Assembly (NCBI GenBank): GCA_947647595.1
Contig: CANSKZ010000002.1
Coordinates: 1-64,000 of the forward strand
Source: an uncultured Clostridium sp.
Lineage (GTDB): Bacteria; Bacillota; Clostridia; TANB77; CAG-508
DNA: 64,000 nucleotides
Reading direction: 5' to 3'
Shown: positions 1-9,899 of the stretch, piece after piece
Layout of the letters: each line of letters starts with the position of its first letter
How positions within the stretch are numbered: the first letter of the stretch is position 1
Notes under the pieces: generated by a model
Databases searched by the model: none
What the model saw: the letters and a program-made list of their open reading frames with translations, nothing else
What the model was told of the DNA's origin: nothing
Translations under genes and position numbers: made by a program

Positions 1-224
1 CTGTTTTCTGTTTCATATTCTACGTGAGCTGTGTTGATTGTGATTCCTCTTGCTTGTTCTTCTGGTGCTCCGTCGATTTTGTCATATGCTGAAAATTCAG
101 CTTTTCCTAATAAACTTAAATATTTTGTGATAGCAGCTGTTGTTGTTGTTTTTCCATGGTCAACGTGACCGATTGTACCAATGTTAACATGTGGTTTTGT
201 TCTTTCAAATTTAGCTTTTGCCAT
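1..224 (-). CDS. tuf: Elongation factor Tu, N-terminal part
   Basis: Last gene of the str operon, cut by the window edge; 74 codons are visible. The N-terminus [20 protein letters not shown] is followed by the P-loop GHVDHGKTT and the switch I motif RGITIN, which identifies EF-Tu, the GTPase that carries aminoacyl-tRNA to the ribosome. A GAAGTAG/CTACTTC hairpin (245-264) lies just upstream of the ribosome binding site. The start is fixed by the Shine-Dalgarno GAAAGGAAGG upstream. Only the C-terminus is missing, because of the window end. Confidence 0.97.
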   Translation of the reverse strand, partial: MAKAKFERTKPHVNIGTIGHVDHGKTTTTAAITKYLSLLGKAEFSAYDKIDGAPEEQARGITINTAHVEYETEN

Positions 225-291
225 TTTTGATTCCTTCCTTTCTTGAAGTAGTTTCTCTACTTCTTTAAAATTTTTATTTTCAATTATTTGC

Positions 292-320
292 ATTTTACAC
301 TATATTTCCATAAAATGCAA
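292..320 (-). promoter_or_regulatory. Probable sigma-A promoter for tuf
   Basis: On the minus strand TTGCAT (315-320), a 17-base spacer and TAAAAT (292-297) lie in the fusA-tuf gap. This gives tuf its own start site besides read-through from the str operon. It lies within an 8-bp inverted repeat (GCATTTTA/TAAAATGC). Matched by eye only. Confidence 0.5.
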
Positions 321-353
321 GCTATTTTCTAAAATTTTTCTAAAATTTTAAAA

Positions 354-2438
354 TTAACCTTCTTTGTTCGTTCTTGTTGCAACAATATTGTCCAAAATTG
401 ATTTTGGCACTTCGTCATAATGAGATGGTTCCATTGAATACGTTCCTCTACCTTGTGTTTTTGAACGTAAATCTGTTGCATAACCAAACATTTCTGAAAG
501 TGGAATAAATGCATGAATTTCTTGCATTCCGTCATCTCCGTCCATTCCTTCCATTCTTCCACGTCTTGAGTTAACGTCTCCAATAACATCTCCCATATAT
601 TCTTCTGGAACAGTAATTTCAACTTTCATGATTGGTTCCAAAATAACAGATTTTGCTTGACGACATCCTTCTTTAAATGCCATAGAACCAGCAATTTTGA
701 ATGCCATTTCTGATGAATCGACATCGTGGTAAGAACCATCCACTAAAGTTGCTTTAAAGTCGATAACTGGATAACCAGCAAGTGTACCACTTTCCGCAGC
801 TTCACGAATTCCTTCTTCGGTTGGTTTGATGTATTCTTTTGGAACAACACCACCCACGATTTTGCTTTCAAACTCAATTCCTGAACCTGGCTCTAATGGT
901 TCCATTTCAATCCAAACATGACCATATTGACCACGTCCACCAGATTGACGAATGAATTTTCCTTCCACGCGAACTTGCTTACGAATAGTTTCTTTGTAAG
1001 CAACTTGTGGTTTACCAACATTACATTCTACTTTGAATTCTCTTTTTAATCTGTCAACAATAATATCTAAGTGTAATTCACCCATACCAGCAATAATTGT
1101 TTGACCGGTTTCTTGATTGGTATAAGTTTTGAAAGTTGGATCTTCTTCTGCTAATTTTGCTAAGGCAATTCCCATTTTTTCTTGCGCAGCTTTATCTTTT
1201 GGCTCAATCGCAATATCGATAACTGGCTCTGGGAATTCCATAGATTCTAGAATAATTGGATGTGCTGGGTCACACAAAGTGTTTCCTGTTGTAACATCCT
1301 TCAAACCAACTGCTGCTGCAATATCTCCAGCATATACTTTTTCAATGTCTTCTCTATGGTTTGAATGCATTTGAAGAATTCTACCAATTCTTTCTTTTTT
1401 ATCTTTACTTGAGTTTAATACCGTAGAACCTGATTCTAAAGTCCCTGAATAAACTCTAAAGAAACATAATTTTCCAACAAATGGGTCTGTTGCAATTTTG
1501 AAAGCCAATGCAGCAAATGGTTCAGAATCGGAAGTTTTAGCTTCTGTTTCTTCACCGTCTAATGTTTCTCCTTTAATATGGGCAATATCCGTTGGTGCTG
1601 GCATATAATCAACAACCGCATCCAATAATTCTTGCACACCTTTATTTTTGTAAGAAGAACCACAAGTTACTGGAACGATTTTGTTTGCAATAGTTCCTAA
1701 ACGTAAACCTTTTTTAATTTCTTCTTCAGAAAGTTGTTCTCCTTCTAAATATTTCATCATCAATTCTTCATCTTGTTCAGCCACCGATTCAACCATTTTT
1801 TCACGATATTCATTTGCTAAATCTTTCATATCGTCTGGAATATCTGTTTCTTCCACTTCTTTTCCTAAATCGTCTTTGTGAATAAAAGCTCTCATTTTTA
1901 CTAAGTCAACAATTCCTTGGAAATTATCCTCTGCTCCAATTGGTAATTGGATTGGAACAGCATTGGCTTTCAAACGATTTTTCAATTGGTCAATACAAAG
2001 CATGAAGTTTGCACCAGTAATATCCATTTTATTAACATATACCATTCTTGGTACACTATATTTATCCGCTTGTCTCCAAACCGTTTCTGTTTGTGGTTGA
2101 ACACCACCTTTAGCTGCCAATACAGTAACAGCTCCATCAAGAACTTTTAAAGATCTTTGTACTTCAACTGTAAAATCAACGTGTCCTGGTGTATCAATAA
2201 TATTAATACGATTGTTATTCCAGAAACAAGTTGTACAAGCAGAAGTAATGGTGATTCCTCTTTCTTGCTCTTGTGCCATCCAGTCCATTGTTGCTGCTCC
2301 TTCGTGTGTTTCCCCTATTTTATGAACTTTTCCTGTATAAAATAGAATTCTCTCTGTTGTTGTTGTTTTACCAGCATCAATGTGAGCCATAATTCCTATG
2401 TTTCTTGTTCTCTCTAATGGGTATTCTCTTCCTGCCAC
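354..2438 (-). CDS. fusA: Elongation factor G
   Basis: 694-residue translational GTPase that drives ribosomal translocation. It shows the G1 motif [13 protein letters not shown] near residues 18-30, DTPGHVDF (G3) and NKMD (G4), followed by the EF-G domain II-V sequence to the end, including GGVVPKEYI. Length and order match full-length EF-G. It follows rpsG and precedes tuf in the conserved str order. The start ATG has GGAGGAAAAAAT upstream. Intact, with no in-frame CGG codon by eye. Confidence 0.99.
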   Translation of the reverse strand: MAGREYPLERTRNIGIMAHIDAGKTTTTERILFYTGKVHKIGETHEGAATMDWMAQEQERGITITSACTTCFWNNNRINIIDTPGHVDFTVEVQRSLKVLDGAVTVLAAKGGVQPQTETVWRQADKYSVPRMVYVNKMDITGANFMLCIDQLKNRLKANAVPIQLPIGAEDNFQGIVDLVKMRAFIHKDDLGKEVEETDIPDDMKDLANEYREKMVESVAEQDEELMMKYLEGEQLSEEEIKKGLRLGTIANKIVPVTCGSSYKNKGVQELLDAVVDYMPAPTDIAHIKGETLDGEETEAKTSDSEPFAALAFKIATDPFVGKLCFFRVYSGTLESGSTVLNSSKDKKERIGRILQMHSNHREDIEKVYAGDIAAAVGLKDVTTGNTLCDPAHPIILESMEFPEPVIDIAIEPKDKAAQEKMGIALAKLAEEDPTFKTYTNQETGQTIIAGMGELHLDIIVDRLKREFKVECNVGKPQVAYKETIRKQVRVEGKFIRQSGGRGQYGHVWIEMEPLEPGSGIEFESKIVGGVVPKEYIKPTEEGIREAAESGTLAGYPVIDFKATLVDGSYHDVDSSEMAFKIAGSMAFKEGCRQAKSVILEPIMKVEITVPEEYMGDVIGDVNSRRGRMEGMDGDDGMQEIHAFIPLSEMFGYATDLRSKTQGRGTYSMEPSHYDEVPKSILDNIVATRTNKEG

Positions 2439-2534
2439 TATTTTTTCCTCCTTTTTTTATTTTAATGTAGTTAACTTGCTAACGTAAATTAACTACTAAT
2501 ACTGTCACTCACTTACGTTCGAACAGTCTCAGTA

Positions 2535-3005
2535 TTAGAATTTATAATGTGCAAATGCTTTGTTTGCTTCTGCCATTTTATGTGTATCTTCTTTCTTCTT
2601 AAATGCTCCACCGTTTCCAGCAATTGCATCTAAAATTTCACCAGCTAGTTTTTCAGACATTGTTTTTTCATGTCTTTTTCTAGCATACATAACAAGCCAT
2701 CTCAAGCCTAAAGTTTGTCTTCTTTCTGGTCTAATTTCTAGTGGTACTTGGTAAGTTGCACCACCTACACGTCTTGCTTTTACTTCTAAAACTGGCATGA
2801 TATTTTCTAAAGCTGCTTCAAATACTTCTAATGCATCTTTATTTTCTTTTTCTTTTATCATATTAAATGCATCATAAACAATACTTTGAGCAACTGTCTT
2901 TTTACCATCTAACATAATATTATTGATTAATTTTGTAACCACTTTACTATTATATAATGGATCTGGTAAAACTTCTCTTTTTGCAATATATCCTTTTCTT
3001 GGCAC
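2535..3005 (-). CDS. rpsG: 30S ribosomal protein S7
   Basis: 156 residues, the usual length of S7, which nucleates assembly of the 30S head by binding the 3' domain of 16S rRNA. The N-terminus [16 protein letters not shown] and the block [12 protein letters not shown] are characteristic. Second gene of the str operon. A 9-bp inverted repeat (CTAATACTG 2496-2504 with CAGTATTAG 2530-2538) spans its stop codon and the rpsG-fusA gap; it lacks a U-run, so it is more likely a processing or regulatory hairpin than a terminator. Confidence 0.98.
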   Translation of the reverse strand: MPRKGYIAKREVLPDPLYNSKVVTKLINNIMLDGKKTVAQSIVYDAFNMIKEKENKDALEVFEAALENIMPVLEVKARRVGGATYQVPLEIRPERRQTLGLRWLVMYARKRHEKTMSEKLAGEILDAIAGNGGAFKKKEDTHKMAEANKAFAHYKF

Positions 3006-3066
3006 TATATTTTCCCTCCTTATTTATATTTAGTGTTTAACCATTTATAACACTAAAAGGTACTCT

Positions 3067-3173
3067 GGAAAGATTCTTTCACTTTCCCGTCATAGTGCAA
3101 TTTATAAAATCTATGTTTAATCAACTACAATTTTATTTTGCACTATTTGGGGCAATTGATAATCGCCCTTACA
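3067..3173 (-). promoter_or_regulatory. Structured rpsL-rpsG intergenic RNA
   Basis: The 176-base gap holds three inverted repeats: GGAAAG/CTTTCC (3067-3087), TAGTGCAA/TTGCACTA (3093-3100 and 3138-3145) and GGGGC/GCCC (3149-3168). In several bacteria S7 represses the str mRNA by binding the rpsL-rpsG gap. A similar role here is inference from position and structure. Confidence 0.35.
3149..3173. repeat. Short dispersed palindrome, copy 1
   Basis: Palindrome GGGGCAATTGATAATCGCCC followed by TTAC. It resembles two further copies at 12126-12150 and 56552-56576: a GC-rich stem around a short AT loop, then CCCTTAC or CCCTAC and an AT-rich tail. All three sit in gaps between genes. Confidence 0.4.
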
Positions 3174-3181
3174 ATTTGACA

Positions 3182-3598
3182 TTATGCTTTTTTAGGTTTT
3201 TTAGCACCGTATTTTGAACGAGCTTGCATTCTGTCTTTTACACCTGCTGTATCTAAGGTTCCTCTGATAATGTGATATCTCACACCTGGTAAATCTTTTA
3301 CCCTTCCACCTCTGATTAATACAACACTGTGTTCTTGCAAATTGTGACCTTCTCCTGGGATATAAGATGTTACTTCATATCCGTTTGAAAGTTTAACCCT
3401 AGCAACTTTTCTTAAAGCAGAGTTTGGTTTTTTAGGTGTAACTGTTTTTACAACTGTACACACACCTCTTTTTTGAGGAGCTCTGTTATCTGTTTGAACT
3501 TTTTTTCTAGAGTTATAACCTTTTTGTAAAGCAGGAGCAGTCGATTTTGTCGTTGATGTTTTTCTTCCTTTTCTAACTAATTGGTTAATTGTTGGCAT
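3182..3598 (-). CDS. rpsL: 30S ribosomal protein S12
   Basis: 138 residues from [13 protein letters not shown]. An in-frame ATG 10 codons further upstream is rejected because GAGGTGAAG lies just before the MPTINQ start and S12 always begins this way. S12 sits at the decoding centre; the conserved [11 protein letters not shown] and [10 protein letters not shown] segments are present, with lysine at the classic streptomycin-resistance position. First gene of the str operon. Confidence 0.98.
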   Translation of the reverse strand: MPTINQLVRKGRKTSTTKSTAPALQKGYNSRKKVQTDNRAPQKRGVCTVVKTVTPKKPNSALRKVARVKLSNGYEVTSYIPGEGHNLQEHSVVLIRGGRVKDLPGVRYHIIRGTLDTAGVKDRMQARSKYGAKKPKKA

Positions 3599-3635
3599 TC
3601 TTTTTTCTTCACCTCGTTTCCTTTTCAAAATTAAA

Positions 3636-3753
3636 AATACGCTTCTTAGCTTACGGAAATAAATAATCCAGCTATAAGCGTATTATATTTTATCATCATT
3701 TTTAAAATAAGTCAATGATTTTCTAAAATTTAATTTGTAAATTTTAGAAAATC
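3636..3753 (-). promoter_or_regulatory. str operon leader with two stem-loops
   Basis: The 5' leader between the promoter and rpsL contains a 15-bp inverted repeat (GATTTTCTAAAATTT with its complement, 3717-3753) and a second stem AATACGCTT..AAGCGTATT (3636-3644 and 3676-3684) followed in the transcript by TTTTTAATTTT. The second resembles an intrinsic terminator, so transcription attenuation of the ribosomal operon is possible. Confidence 0.45.
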
Positions 3754-3767
3754 ACCCTCCACCTTCT

Positions 3768-3796
3768 ATTATATCACATTTTTAAATTTATGTCAA
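3768..3796 (-). promoter_or_regulatory. Consensus sigma-A promoter of the str operon
   Basis: TTGACA (3791-3796), a spacer of exactly 17, and TATAAT (3768-3773) preceded by TGA, which adds an extended -10. This is a perfect match, as expected for a highly expressed ribosomal operon, and it is followed by the rpsL leader. Confidence 0.85.
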
Positions 3797-3797
3797 C

Positions 3798-3826
3798 TTG
3801 ACTTTATCATAAAAATATGCTATTAT
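3798..3826 (+). promoter_or_regulatory. Divergent promoter-like site
   Basis: TTGACT, 17 bases, TATTAT on the plus strand, back to back with the str promoter and sharing TGTCAACTTGAC. It would give transcripts antisense to the LamG gene 3' end. The same module recurs near 57.83 kb. Confidence 0.4.
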
Positions 3827-3838
3827 GATTCGTTTTAC

Positions 3839-5092
3839 TTATTGCAATTCTTCTTCAGTCAACGCTTTGCCATATACTTTAATATTACGAAAATATCCTT
3901 TTATTTTCGTATTTCCCCCCTCGTTACCACGATTAATTCCAAGTGGAGATGACCAATCTCTGTTTAACATATCATAATTTGGTGTTCCCATTGACACCCC
4001 ATTTATATAGGTCGTCACACGATTTCCAGAACATACTAGAGCAAGAGAATCCCAAGTATCCCATTTCCACCAAGGTTTCGTACTATCTATAAAATAACCA
4101 TAATAGCCATTTGTATTTGTGTAACACATACCTCCAATCAAAGGATAATGTGAATCATAATGAAATCCACAGCCAAGACAACCATTGTAATCACACCCTG
4201 TCGTACCAACATTAAGTAGCCATACACTTCTTGACAAACTAGAGACACTTGATAATTTCACATCCAAACATAGAGAAAAATCTCCATCTGGAAAAGTATA
4301 ATTCGTAGGTGTTTCCACTACTGCATCTCCGTCTATATACAATCCATCACTAAATGCTATTTCCCCTTTTTTCACTTCCATGTTATCTCTATTTTTTACT
4401 ACATTGTTTAAATTTGATGTTAATGGCCAATAATCAATAATTATTTTTTGTGCCTCTACAATTATTTCTATATCTCCTATTACGTTTTCAATATTAATTT
4501 CCGTTAGTTCATCTAATGTTATTTCTTCATTTTCCATTTTTACAATAACATTATCTATTTCGTATCCAACTTCTGCTATTATTTTTGTTGTATATTTTTC
4601 ATTTTCTTTGATACGACTTGCACTATTACTAAGACTTACTCCTTCAGCTAATTTTTTTATTATACTATAATAAGGCACATTACTCTCTTCTCCTAGCACT
4701 ATATTTCCATCTTCTGTTATTGTGACTATTTTTGTATTACCATTCTTATCTGTATATATTATTTGCCCATCTTCATTACAATTGATTGTTCCTCCACTTG
4801 GTGTTTTATAATTATTTAAATTGTTTTTTATATATTCGGATAAAAGCATGTTTTTATTTGTATCATAATTTTCATAATATGCTATTTTTAAGTCTGATAT
4901 CGCTAAATTAAGTTCTTCTTCTTCGATTGCTTTTTGATTTTTATTTACCGCTGACTCAGCTCTTTCTAAAATTCCTTCATCCCCTGAAATTAATCTTAAA
5001 CTTACCCCAGCTAAAATTAATAAAATAATTATTGTAATTACTAACGCTATCAAAGTAATAGCTCGATTATTTCTCATTTTTCTTTCGTTCAT
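3839..5092 (-). CDS. Prepilin-like secreted protein with C-terminal LamG fold
   Basis: 417 residues. A short basic leader ending RNNRA is followed by the hydrophobic ITLIALVITIIILLILAGV (about residues 12-31), the layout of a type IV prepilin N-terminus, then a helical segment (LERAESAVNKNQKAIEEEEL). The middle is an acidic linker with a beta-rich repeat (about 140-210). Residues of roughly 215-415 look like a concanavalin/LamG domain (PDGDFSLCLDVKL, WLLNVGTTGC, YFRNIKVYGKALTEEE), usual in carbohydrate or ligand binding. Probably exported, processed by a prepilin peptidase such as the one at 44370-45147, and displayed on the surface. The ligand is unknown. Confidence 0.7.
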   Translation of the reverse strand: MNERKMRNNRAITLIALVITIIILLILAGVSLRLISGDEGILERAESAVNKNQKAIEEEELNLAISDLKIAYYENYDTNKNMLLSEYIKNNLNNYKTPSGGTINCNEDGQIIYTDKNGNTKIVTITEDGNIVLGEESNVPYYSIIKKLAEGVSLSNSASRIKENEKYTTKIIAEVGYEIDNVIVKMENEEITLDELTEINIENVIGDIEIIVEAQKIIIDYWPLTSNLNNVVKNRDNMEVKKGEIAFSDGLYIDGDAVVETPTNYTFPDGDFSLCLDVKLSSVSSLSRSVWLLNVGTTGCDYNGCLGCGFHYDSHYPLIGGMCYTNTNGYYGYFIDSTKPWWKWDTWDSLALVCSGNRVTTYINGVSMGTPNYDMLNRDWSSPLGINRGNEGGNTKIKGYFRNIKVYGKALTEEELQ

Positions 5093-5221
5093 TTTTCACA
5101 TTTCCTTTTCTTATTTTTTTTGAATAGTTATTAATTCGCTCTTTATTTTAATAATAACAAAGCAATTCCTCTTATGTCAATAGTTTTATGTTTATTATAT
5201 ATAAATTGATTCGCCCTATTT

Positions 5222-5962
5222 TTATTCTTTTCCAACTTCTCCTATCATTTTCAAAACTAATTCATAGGCAAATTCCTGCGATTTCCTACCTATATTTCGA
5301 TCATATGGCTCGCATAAGATTTCATTATTCGAAATAATTCGAATCCCCAATACAGGTACTTGGAAATCATTGGCTAACTTATAAACAGCAATCCCTTCCA
5401 TTTCCTCACAAAGTGTGCCATATTTTTCGTTAAGCCATAAAATTCGGTCTGCCTCACAATTCCAGACATCGCCACTTCCAATCATTCCAAAATGAACGTT
5501 TCCATCCTCATAAGAAAGCTGTTTGGCAAGTTCTATCAAATGTTCATCGCCATATTGATATTCTAACCTATCTTCTTCGCCAGAAATAAAATTCACCAAA
5601 TCCCATTCTAAACTATTACTGCCTTCTCCTTCTTTTTTTGCTGGCGTTTTACAAGATACAATATTGATACACTTTTCTCCAACTACAATATCTCCTGTAT
5701 GAATATTTTTTCCATGCGCACCAGCTGTTCCTTGGCTAATGATTGCTTTTGGTTGATACTTTTGAATTGCAATATAGGTTGCTACTGTTGCATTAATACT
5801 CATCACAAAACACTGACAAATGACCACTGGATAATTTTTTATAGTTCCTTCATAAAATTTGTATTTTCCCACTACTTCGCATTTGGCATTTTCCAACTTT
5901 TCTAATAAAAAATCCATTTCTACTTCCATAGCACACATAATCACAATTGGTCTTTCTTCCAT
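5222..5962 (-). CDS. MTA/SAH nucleosidase-like phosphorylase superfamily protein
   Basis: 246 residues of the nucleoside phosphorylase/nucleosidase fold. The start (PIVIMCAMEVEMDFL), the central ISQGTAGAHG and the purine-site motif CEEMEGIAVYKLA match 5'-methylthioadenosine/S-adenosylhomocysteine nucleosidases. Oddly, the catalytic Asp region (SD in typical MTAN) reads RIISNNEI here, with Asn in place of Asp, as in some true phosphorylases. An insertion (CKTPAKKEGEGSNSLEWDL) is also present. The substrate is therefore uncertain. No operon partner is evident; it lies between the LamG gene and spoIVA. Confidence 0.7.
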   Translation of the reverse strand: MEERPIVIMCAMEVEMDFLLEKLENAKCEVVGKYKFYEGTIKNYPVVICQCFVMSINATVATYIAIQKYQPKAIISQGTAGAHGKNIHTGDIVVGEKCINIVSCKTPAKKEGEGSNSLEWDLVNFISGEEDRLEYQYGDEHLIELAKQLSYEDGNVHFGMIGSGDVWNCEADRILWLNEKYGTLCEEMEGIAVYKLANDFQVPVLGIRIISNNEILCEPYDRNIGRKSQEFAYELVLKMIGEVGKE

Positions 5963-6020
5963 ATTTTATCCTCCTAATTTATTTCTATTATATATTTTTT
6001 TATTTTTTTGTCAAGTATGC

Positions 6021-6044
6021 AAAAAGACACGGTTTCCCGTGCCT
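6021..6044 (-). terminator. Intrinsic terminator of spoIVA
   Basis: On the minus strand a GGCACGG-GAAA-CCGTGTC hairpin is followed by TTTTT, six bases after the spoIVA stop. Confidence 0.85.
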
Positions 6045-6049
6045 ATGTT

Positions 6050-7528
6050 TTAAAGAATAATACAAATTAATCCGCCACTACCTTCATTGACAATTCTTTG
6101 TAAAGTTTCTTGTAATTTTCCTTGAGCATCTTCTGGCATTCTGTTTAATTTGTTTTGTAAACCTTCATTTACCAGTTCATGCAAGCTTTTGCCAAAAATA
6201 TTGGATTCCCAAATCTTCTTTGGGTCACTTTCAAATTCAGAAAGTAAATATTTTACCAAATCTTCCGATTGTTTTTCACTTCCCACAATTGGCGAAACTT
6301 CGGTTTCCGTATCAATTTTTATCATATGAATGGATGGTGCTTTTGCCTTTAATTTCACACCATATTTTTGCCCTTGTTTAACAATTTCTGGTTCTTCCAA
6401 AATCAAATCATCAATTCCAGGAGAAACAATTCCATAGCCTTTTTCATTTACTTCGTGCAAAGCATACGCCATTTTATCGTATTCTTTTTTGGCACTTGCC
6501 AGTGAAGTAATACAAGAAAATAACTCACCTTCATTTTGAATTGCAACGCCTGTCAATTCAGTTAAAGTATTATAGAACAAGCTATCTTGCAATTCAATTC
6601 CAATTGTCACAACACCATTTCCTAAATTAATTTCGTCTACATTTACTTTTTTAATTTCTTCGCATTCTTCCAATCTCGGATAATTATCGTTGACATCTTT
6701 AAGCCTTTTGGTTCCTTCAAAAGTGTCTCTTACTTTTGTAAATAATGTTGTTTTCAAATCGTTTCCATTTTCCAAGCCATTAATCCAACGTGGAAAACGA
6801 ATGTTGATTTTGTCAATCATAAATTCATACAATAATTTTGAGAAAATTTCATTAATATCTTCTAAATTCAAATTCTCACAATTGATTGGCATAACTGGCG
6901 TTTGATATTTTTCTGCCATTTGATTCGCCAAATTTAAACTATAGCCATCACTTGGATTTTGACAATTCATCAAAATAATGAATGGTTTATTAAGTTCCTT
7001 TAATTCGTTAATCACTCTTTCTTCTGGTCCTTCATAATCTTCACGTGGAATGTCTGTAATGCTTCCATCCGTAGTAATTACAATTCCAACAGTAGAATGC
7101 TCTACAATGACTTTTTTCGTGCCAAGTTCCGCTGCCGTTTCAAATGGCATTTCGGTATCAGACCATGGTGTTTTGACCATTCTTGGTGTGTCATCTTCCA
7201 AATAGCCAAGCGCATTATTAACTAAATATCCCACGCAGTCTACCAATCTTGTTTTCATAGTAACATTGTCATTTAAATTAATTTCAACTGCCTCATTTGG
7301 AATAAATTTGGGTTCAGTTGTCATGATGGTTCTGCCACCAGCGCTTTGTGGAAGCTCGTCAATTGCTCTTTCTCGTTTGTAATCATTATCGATATTTGGT
7401 AAAACCAACAATTCCATAAATTTTTTAATAAACGTTGATTTTCCTGTTCGGACAGGACCCACCACACCAATATAAATATCCCCATCCGTTCTGTTTTTGA
7501 TGTCTTGATATATTTCAAAGTTTTCCAT
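6050..7528 (-). CDS. spoIVA: Stage IV sporulation protein A (spore coat ATPase)
   Basis: 492 residues, the same length as the Bacillus subtilis protein. SpoIVA hydrolyses ATP and polymerises on the forespore surface as the basement layer of the coat. The N-terminus MENFEIYQDIKNRTDGDIYI, Walker A GPVRTGKST and DELPQSAGGRTIMTTEPKF are diagnostic. The frame is open 39 codons further upstream, but AGGAGGGAGTATTTTT before this ATG decides the start. A weak sigma-E-like element (ATA..AATACGAT) occurs about 40 bases upstream. Intact; proves an endospore former. Confidence 0.98.
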   Translation of the reverse strand: MENFEIYQDIKNRTDGDIYIGVVGPVRTGKSTFIKKFMELLVLPNIDNDYKRERAIDELPQSAGGRTIMTTEPKFIPNEAVEINLNDNVTMKTRLVDCVGYLVNNALGYLEDDTPRMVKTPWSDTEMPFETAAELGTKKVIVEHSTVGIVITTDGSITDIPREDYEGPEERVINELKELNKPFIILMNCQNPSDGYSLNLANQMAEKYQTPVMPINCENLNLEDINEIFSKLLYEFMIDKINIRFPRWINGLENGNDLKTTLFTKVRDTFEGTKRLKDVNDNYPRLEECEEIKKVNVDEINLGNGVVTIGIELQDSLFYNTLTELTGVAIQNEGELFSCITSLASAKKEYDKMAYALHEVNEKGYGIVSPGIDDLILEEPEIVKQGQKYGVKLKAKAPSIHMIKIDTETEVSPIVGSEKQSEDLVKYLLSEFESDPKKIWESNIFGKSLHELVNEGLQNKLNRMPEDAQGKLQETLQRIVNEGSGGLICIIL

Positions 7529-7617
7529 AAAAATACTCCCTCCTAGTACATCTTTCCTTAAATCGTATTCGTGAAGGACAGTTTTATGACTAAAAATTCT
7601 ATTTTCGATAAAAAACT

Positions 7618-7656
7618 GAAAAAGACTTTTGCTTAATTTAGGCAAAAATCTTTTTC
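7618..7656 (-). terminator. Terminator of recD2
   Basis: A 15-bp stem (GAAAAAGA..TTTTGC with its partner) and a 9-base loop, ending in a T-run on the minus strand, directly after the recD2 stop. Confidence 0.75.
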
Positions 7657-7663
7657 TGGTAAG

Positions 7664-9899
7664 CTAATCCGCTAACTTCAATAATTTATACTTGAGTCCC
7701 GTATTCCTCTTCTTAATCTCATAATTCCCAATCATAAACTCAATCAAATTTTTATTTCCTATAATAATCAAAAGTTTTCTCGCCCTCGTCATTCCTGTAT
7801 ACAATAAATTTCGCGTAAGTAACATGCTCGAAGCCTGTGGCACAACCAAAATGACCACATCAAATTCACTTCCGTTGTGCTTTGTGAATTGTAATTGCGT
7901 AGGCATGTTCTAGCTGGTCTAATTCAGAAAAGGCATACCATGCAACTTTGCCATCATCAAATTCTACTTGTATATTTTTTTCCTCTGAATCAATTTTTGA
8001 AACAATCCCCAATTCTCCGTTAAAAACGCCACTCCCGTGGGGTGGTTTTAAAGTCTGTTTTACCATTCCTTTTTTCCCAATAAATGTCATAATTATTTTT
8101 AATTTGCATCACGCGGTCACCTTCGCGAAACTCAATATCGCCATAAGATTTTGCCTCGATTTCATCTGTTTTAGGATTTAAAATATCTTGCAAATTTTTA
8201 TTTAATTCTTTTGTACCAAGTTTTCCTTTTTTCGTAGGCGTCAATATTTGAATATTTTCTATAAAATCATAATTGCCATATTTCTTCAATCTGCCACTAC
8301 TAAGGCTTGTTACTTGTGCCAAAATCTTGTCTTGAACCGATTCATTAATATAGAAAAAATCATCTTGCGCCTCTTCTCCATAATCTTTTTTCCCGACAAA
8401 ATTAATTCCTTTATTCACATCATGCGAATTCACAATAATCTTACTTTTAGCTGCTTGCCTAAAAATTTTATCCAAATGAATCGTTGCAAAAGCTTCACTT
8501 TCAATCAAATCTTTCAAAATGCTCCCTGGTCCAACCGATGGAAGTTGGTTCACATCGCCAACAAATACCAACTTTGTTCCTAAATATACTGCTTTTACAA
8601 TATAATTCATCAAAAAAATATCCACCATAGACATTTCATCAATGACAAGAACATCGCTATCAATTGGAGAAATGTCATTGTCAACGCTTCCGTAATTTGT
8701 CGTCTTCGATTTTGCCGATTTCAAGTAATCGATGAATGGTTTTAGCCTCTTCACCAGTCGTTTCTGTCATTCGTTTGGCTGCTCGACCAGTTGGCGCGCA
8801 CAAAACAATTTTCTTTTTGTGATTTTTATAAATTTCAATCAAACATTTAATAATCGTTGTTTTTCCCGTACCTGGTCCACCTGTAATAATCGATACATTA
8901 TGATGATTCACCTGCGCAATCGCCTCAAACTGCTTTTCTGATAATTCCATTCCAATATTCTTCTCTTGCTTCTTAATTTCCTTCTCAAACTGTTTGATAT
9001 ATTTCGCATTTTCGCAATGGTCTAGCAAATCCAAGCGTTCACTAATATTTTTTTCCGCTTTATAAAATGGATACAAATAAATCCAATCCTCTTCTTCCCT
9101 TTTTTCAATGACAATTTCTTGCCCCACATTTAAAGCAATCAAATTATTCTCAATATTTTCTCTGCTTACTTCTAAAATTTGTTCCACATATTGAATTAAA
9201 TTTTCCTGCAATACACAAGTATTTCCATTATAACTAGAAACTAAAAGGGCATATTTAATGCCACTTTTAATGCGATAATCACTATCTTCCGCAATGCCAA
9301 TTTGCATCGCAATTTTATCAATTTTATTAAAATCAACACCATACACAATATCCACCAAAATGTATGGATTTTCTGCGATTTTCGGAACAGCATCTTTGCC
9401 TAACGCATCATAAACTTTTTTGGCGTTGTTAGCACCAATGCCAAAGCCTTCTAAAAAACTTACAATCTGCCAAACTTCCCATTTTTCATTGAATTCCTCA
9501 CTAATTTCAATCGCTCGCTCTTTGGTAATGCCTTTTACCTCAGCCAATCTTTCTGGTTCTGATTGAAAAACGCTTAATGTTTCATCTCCAAACTTGTCAA
9601 TAATTCTTTTTGCCGTCGCTGGTCCAATCCCTTTTATCGTACCGGCTTGCCAGATATTTACCAAGCGATTCTGCGGTTTTGGGCATGATTTTTTCAAATG
9701 TATCAATTTTAAATTGTTCGCCATATTCTTGATGAACGACCATTTTCCCTTGCAATTTCAGACAATCTCCGATTGCCACAAAGGGTAAATATCCAACTAC
9801 TGTTATGATTTCTTTATCTAACGTCGAAAAAACAGCAATAGAATAATCATTTGCTTCATTTTGATAAATAAATTCTTCTATTTGACCTTCTAATTCCAT
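7664..9899 (-). CDS. recD2: RecD2 (YrrC-type) helicase, read through four CGG +1 sites
   Basis: Five frame segments join into one 743-residue protein of normal RecD2 length if the C of four in-frame CGG codons (codons 86, 403, 621, 675) is skipped so that GGN is read as Gly. In order: N-terminal OB-like region, helix-hairpin-helix motifs (GTIKGIGPATAKRI), Walker A GGPGTGKTT, TGRAAKRM, DEMSMVD (Walker B), FVGDVNQLPSVGPGS, then the UvrD-like C-terminus IHKAQGSEFDVVILV and YTGMTRARK. It is a 5'-3' DNA helicase in repair. Its start overlaps the end of the kinase gene upstream (ATG inside TGGAATTAG), implying coupling. Every segment keeps its motifs and no other lesion is seen, which argues against a pseudogene. 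Confidence 0.88.
7871..7874 (-). other. CGGN recoding site 4 of recD2
   Basis: Coding strand CAA|C|GGA|AGT. Zero frame stops two codons later; +1 gives HKAQGSEFD, a conserved RecD2 motif. Confidence 0.85.
8034..8037 (-). other. CGGN recoding site 3 of recD2
   Basis: Coding strand CCA|C|GGG|AGT. Zero frame stops soon after (REWRF); +1 gives PGSGVFNGELG. This is the only site whose fourth base is G. Confidence 0.85.
8689..8692 (-). other. CGGN recoding site 2 of recD2
   Basis: Coding strand TTA|C|GGA|AGC. Zero frame ends LRKR-stop; +1 gives KLGSVDNDISPIDSD leading into the Walker B region. Confidence 0.85.
9641..9644 (-). other. CGGN recoding site 1 of recD2
   Basis: Coding strand AGC|C|GGT|ACG. 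+1 gives LASGTIKGIGPATA, the start of the helix-hairpin-helix region. Confidence 0.85.

Noticed and set aside
354-622. Open frame on the minus strand overlapping the end of fusA
   Set aside because: A shadow of fusA in another frame; composition is not protein-like and it has no SD.
7664-9899. recD2 as a decayed pseudogene
   Set aside because: Four identical-type offsets but no stop, deletion or motif loss in any segment; smc, typA and pyrF, which should be essential, show the same type.
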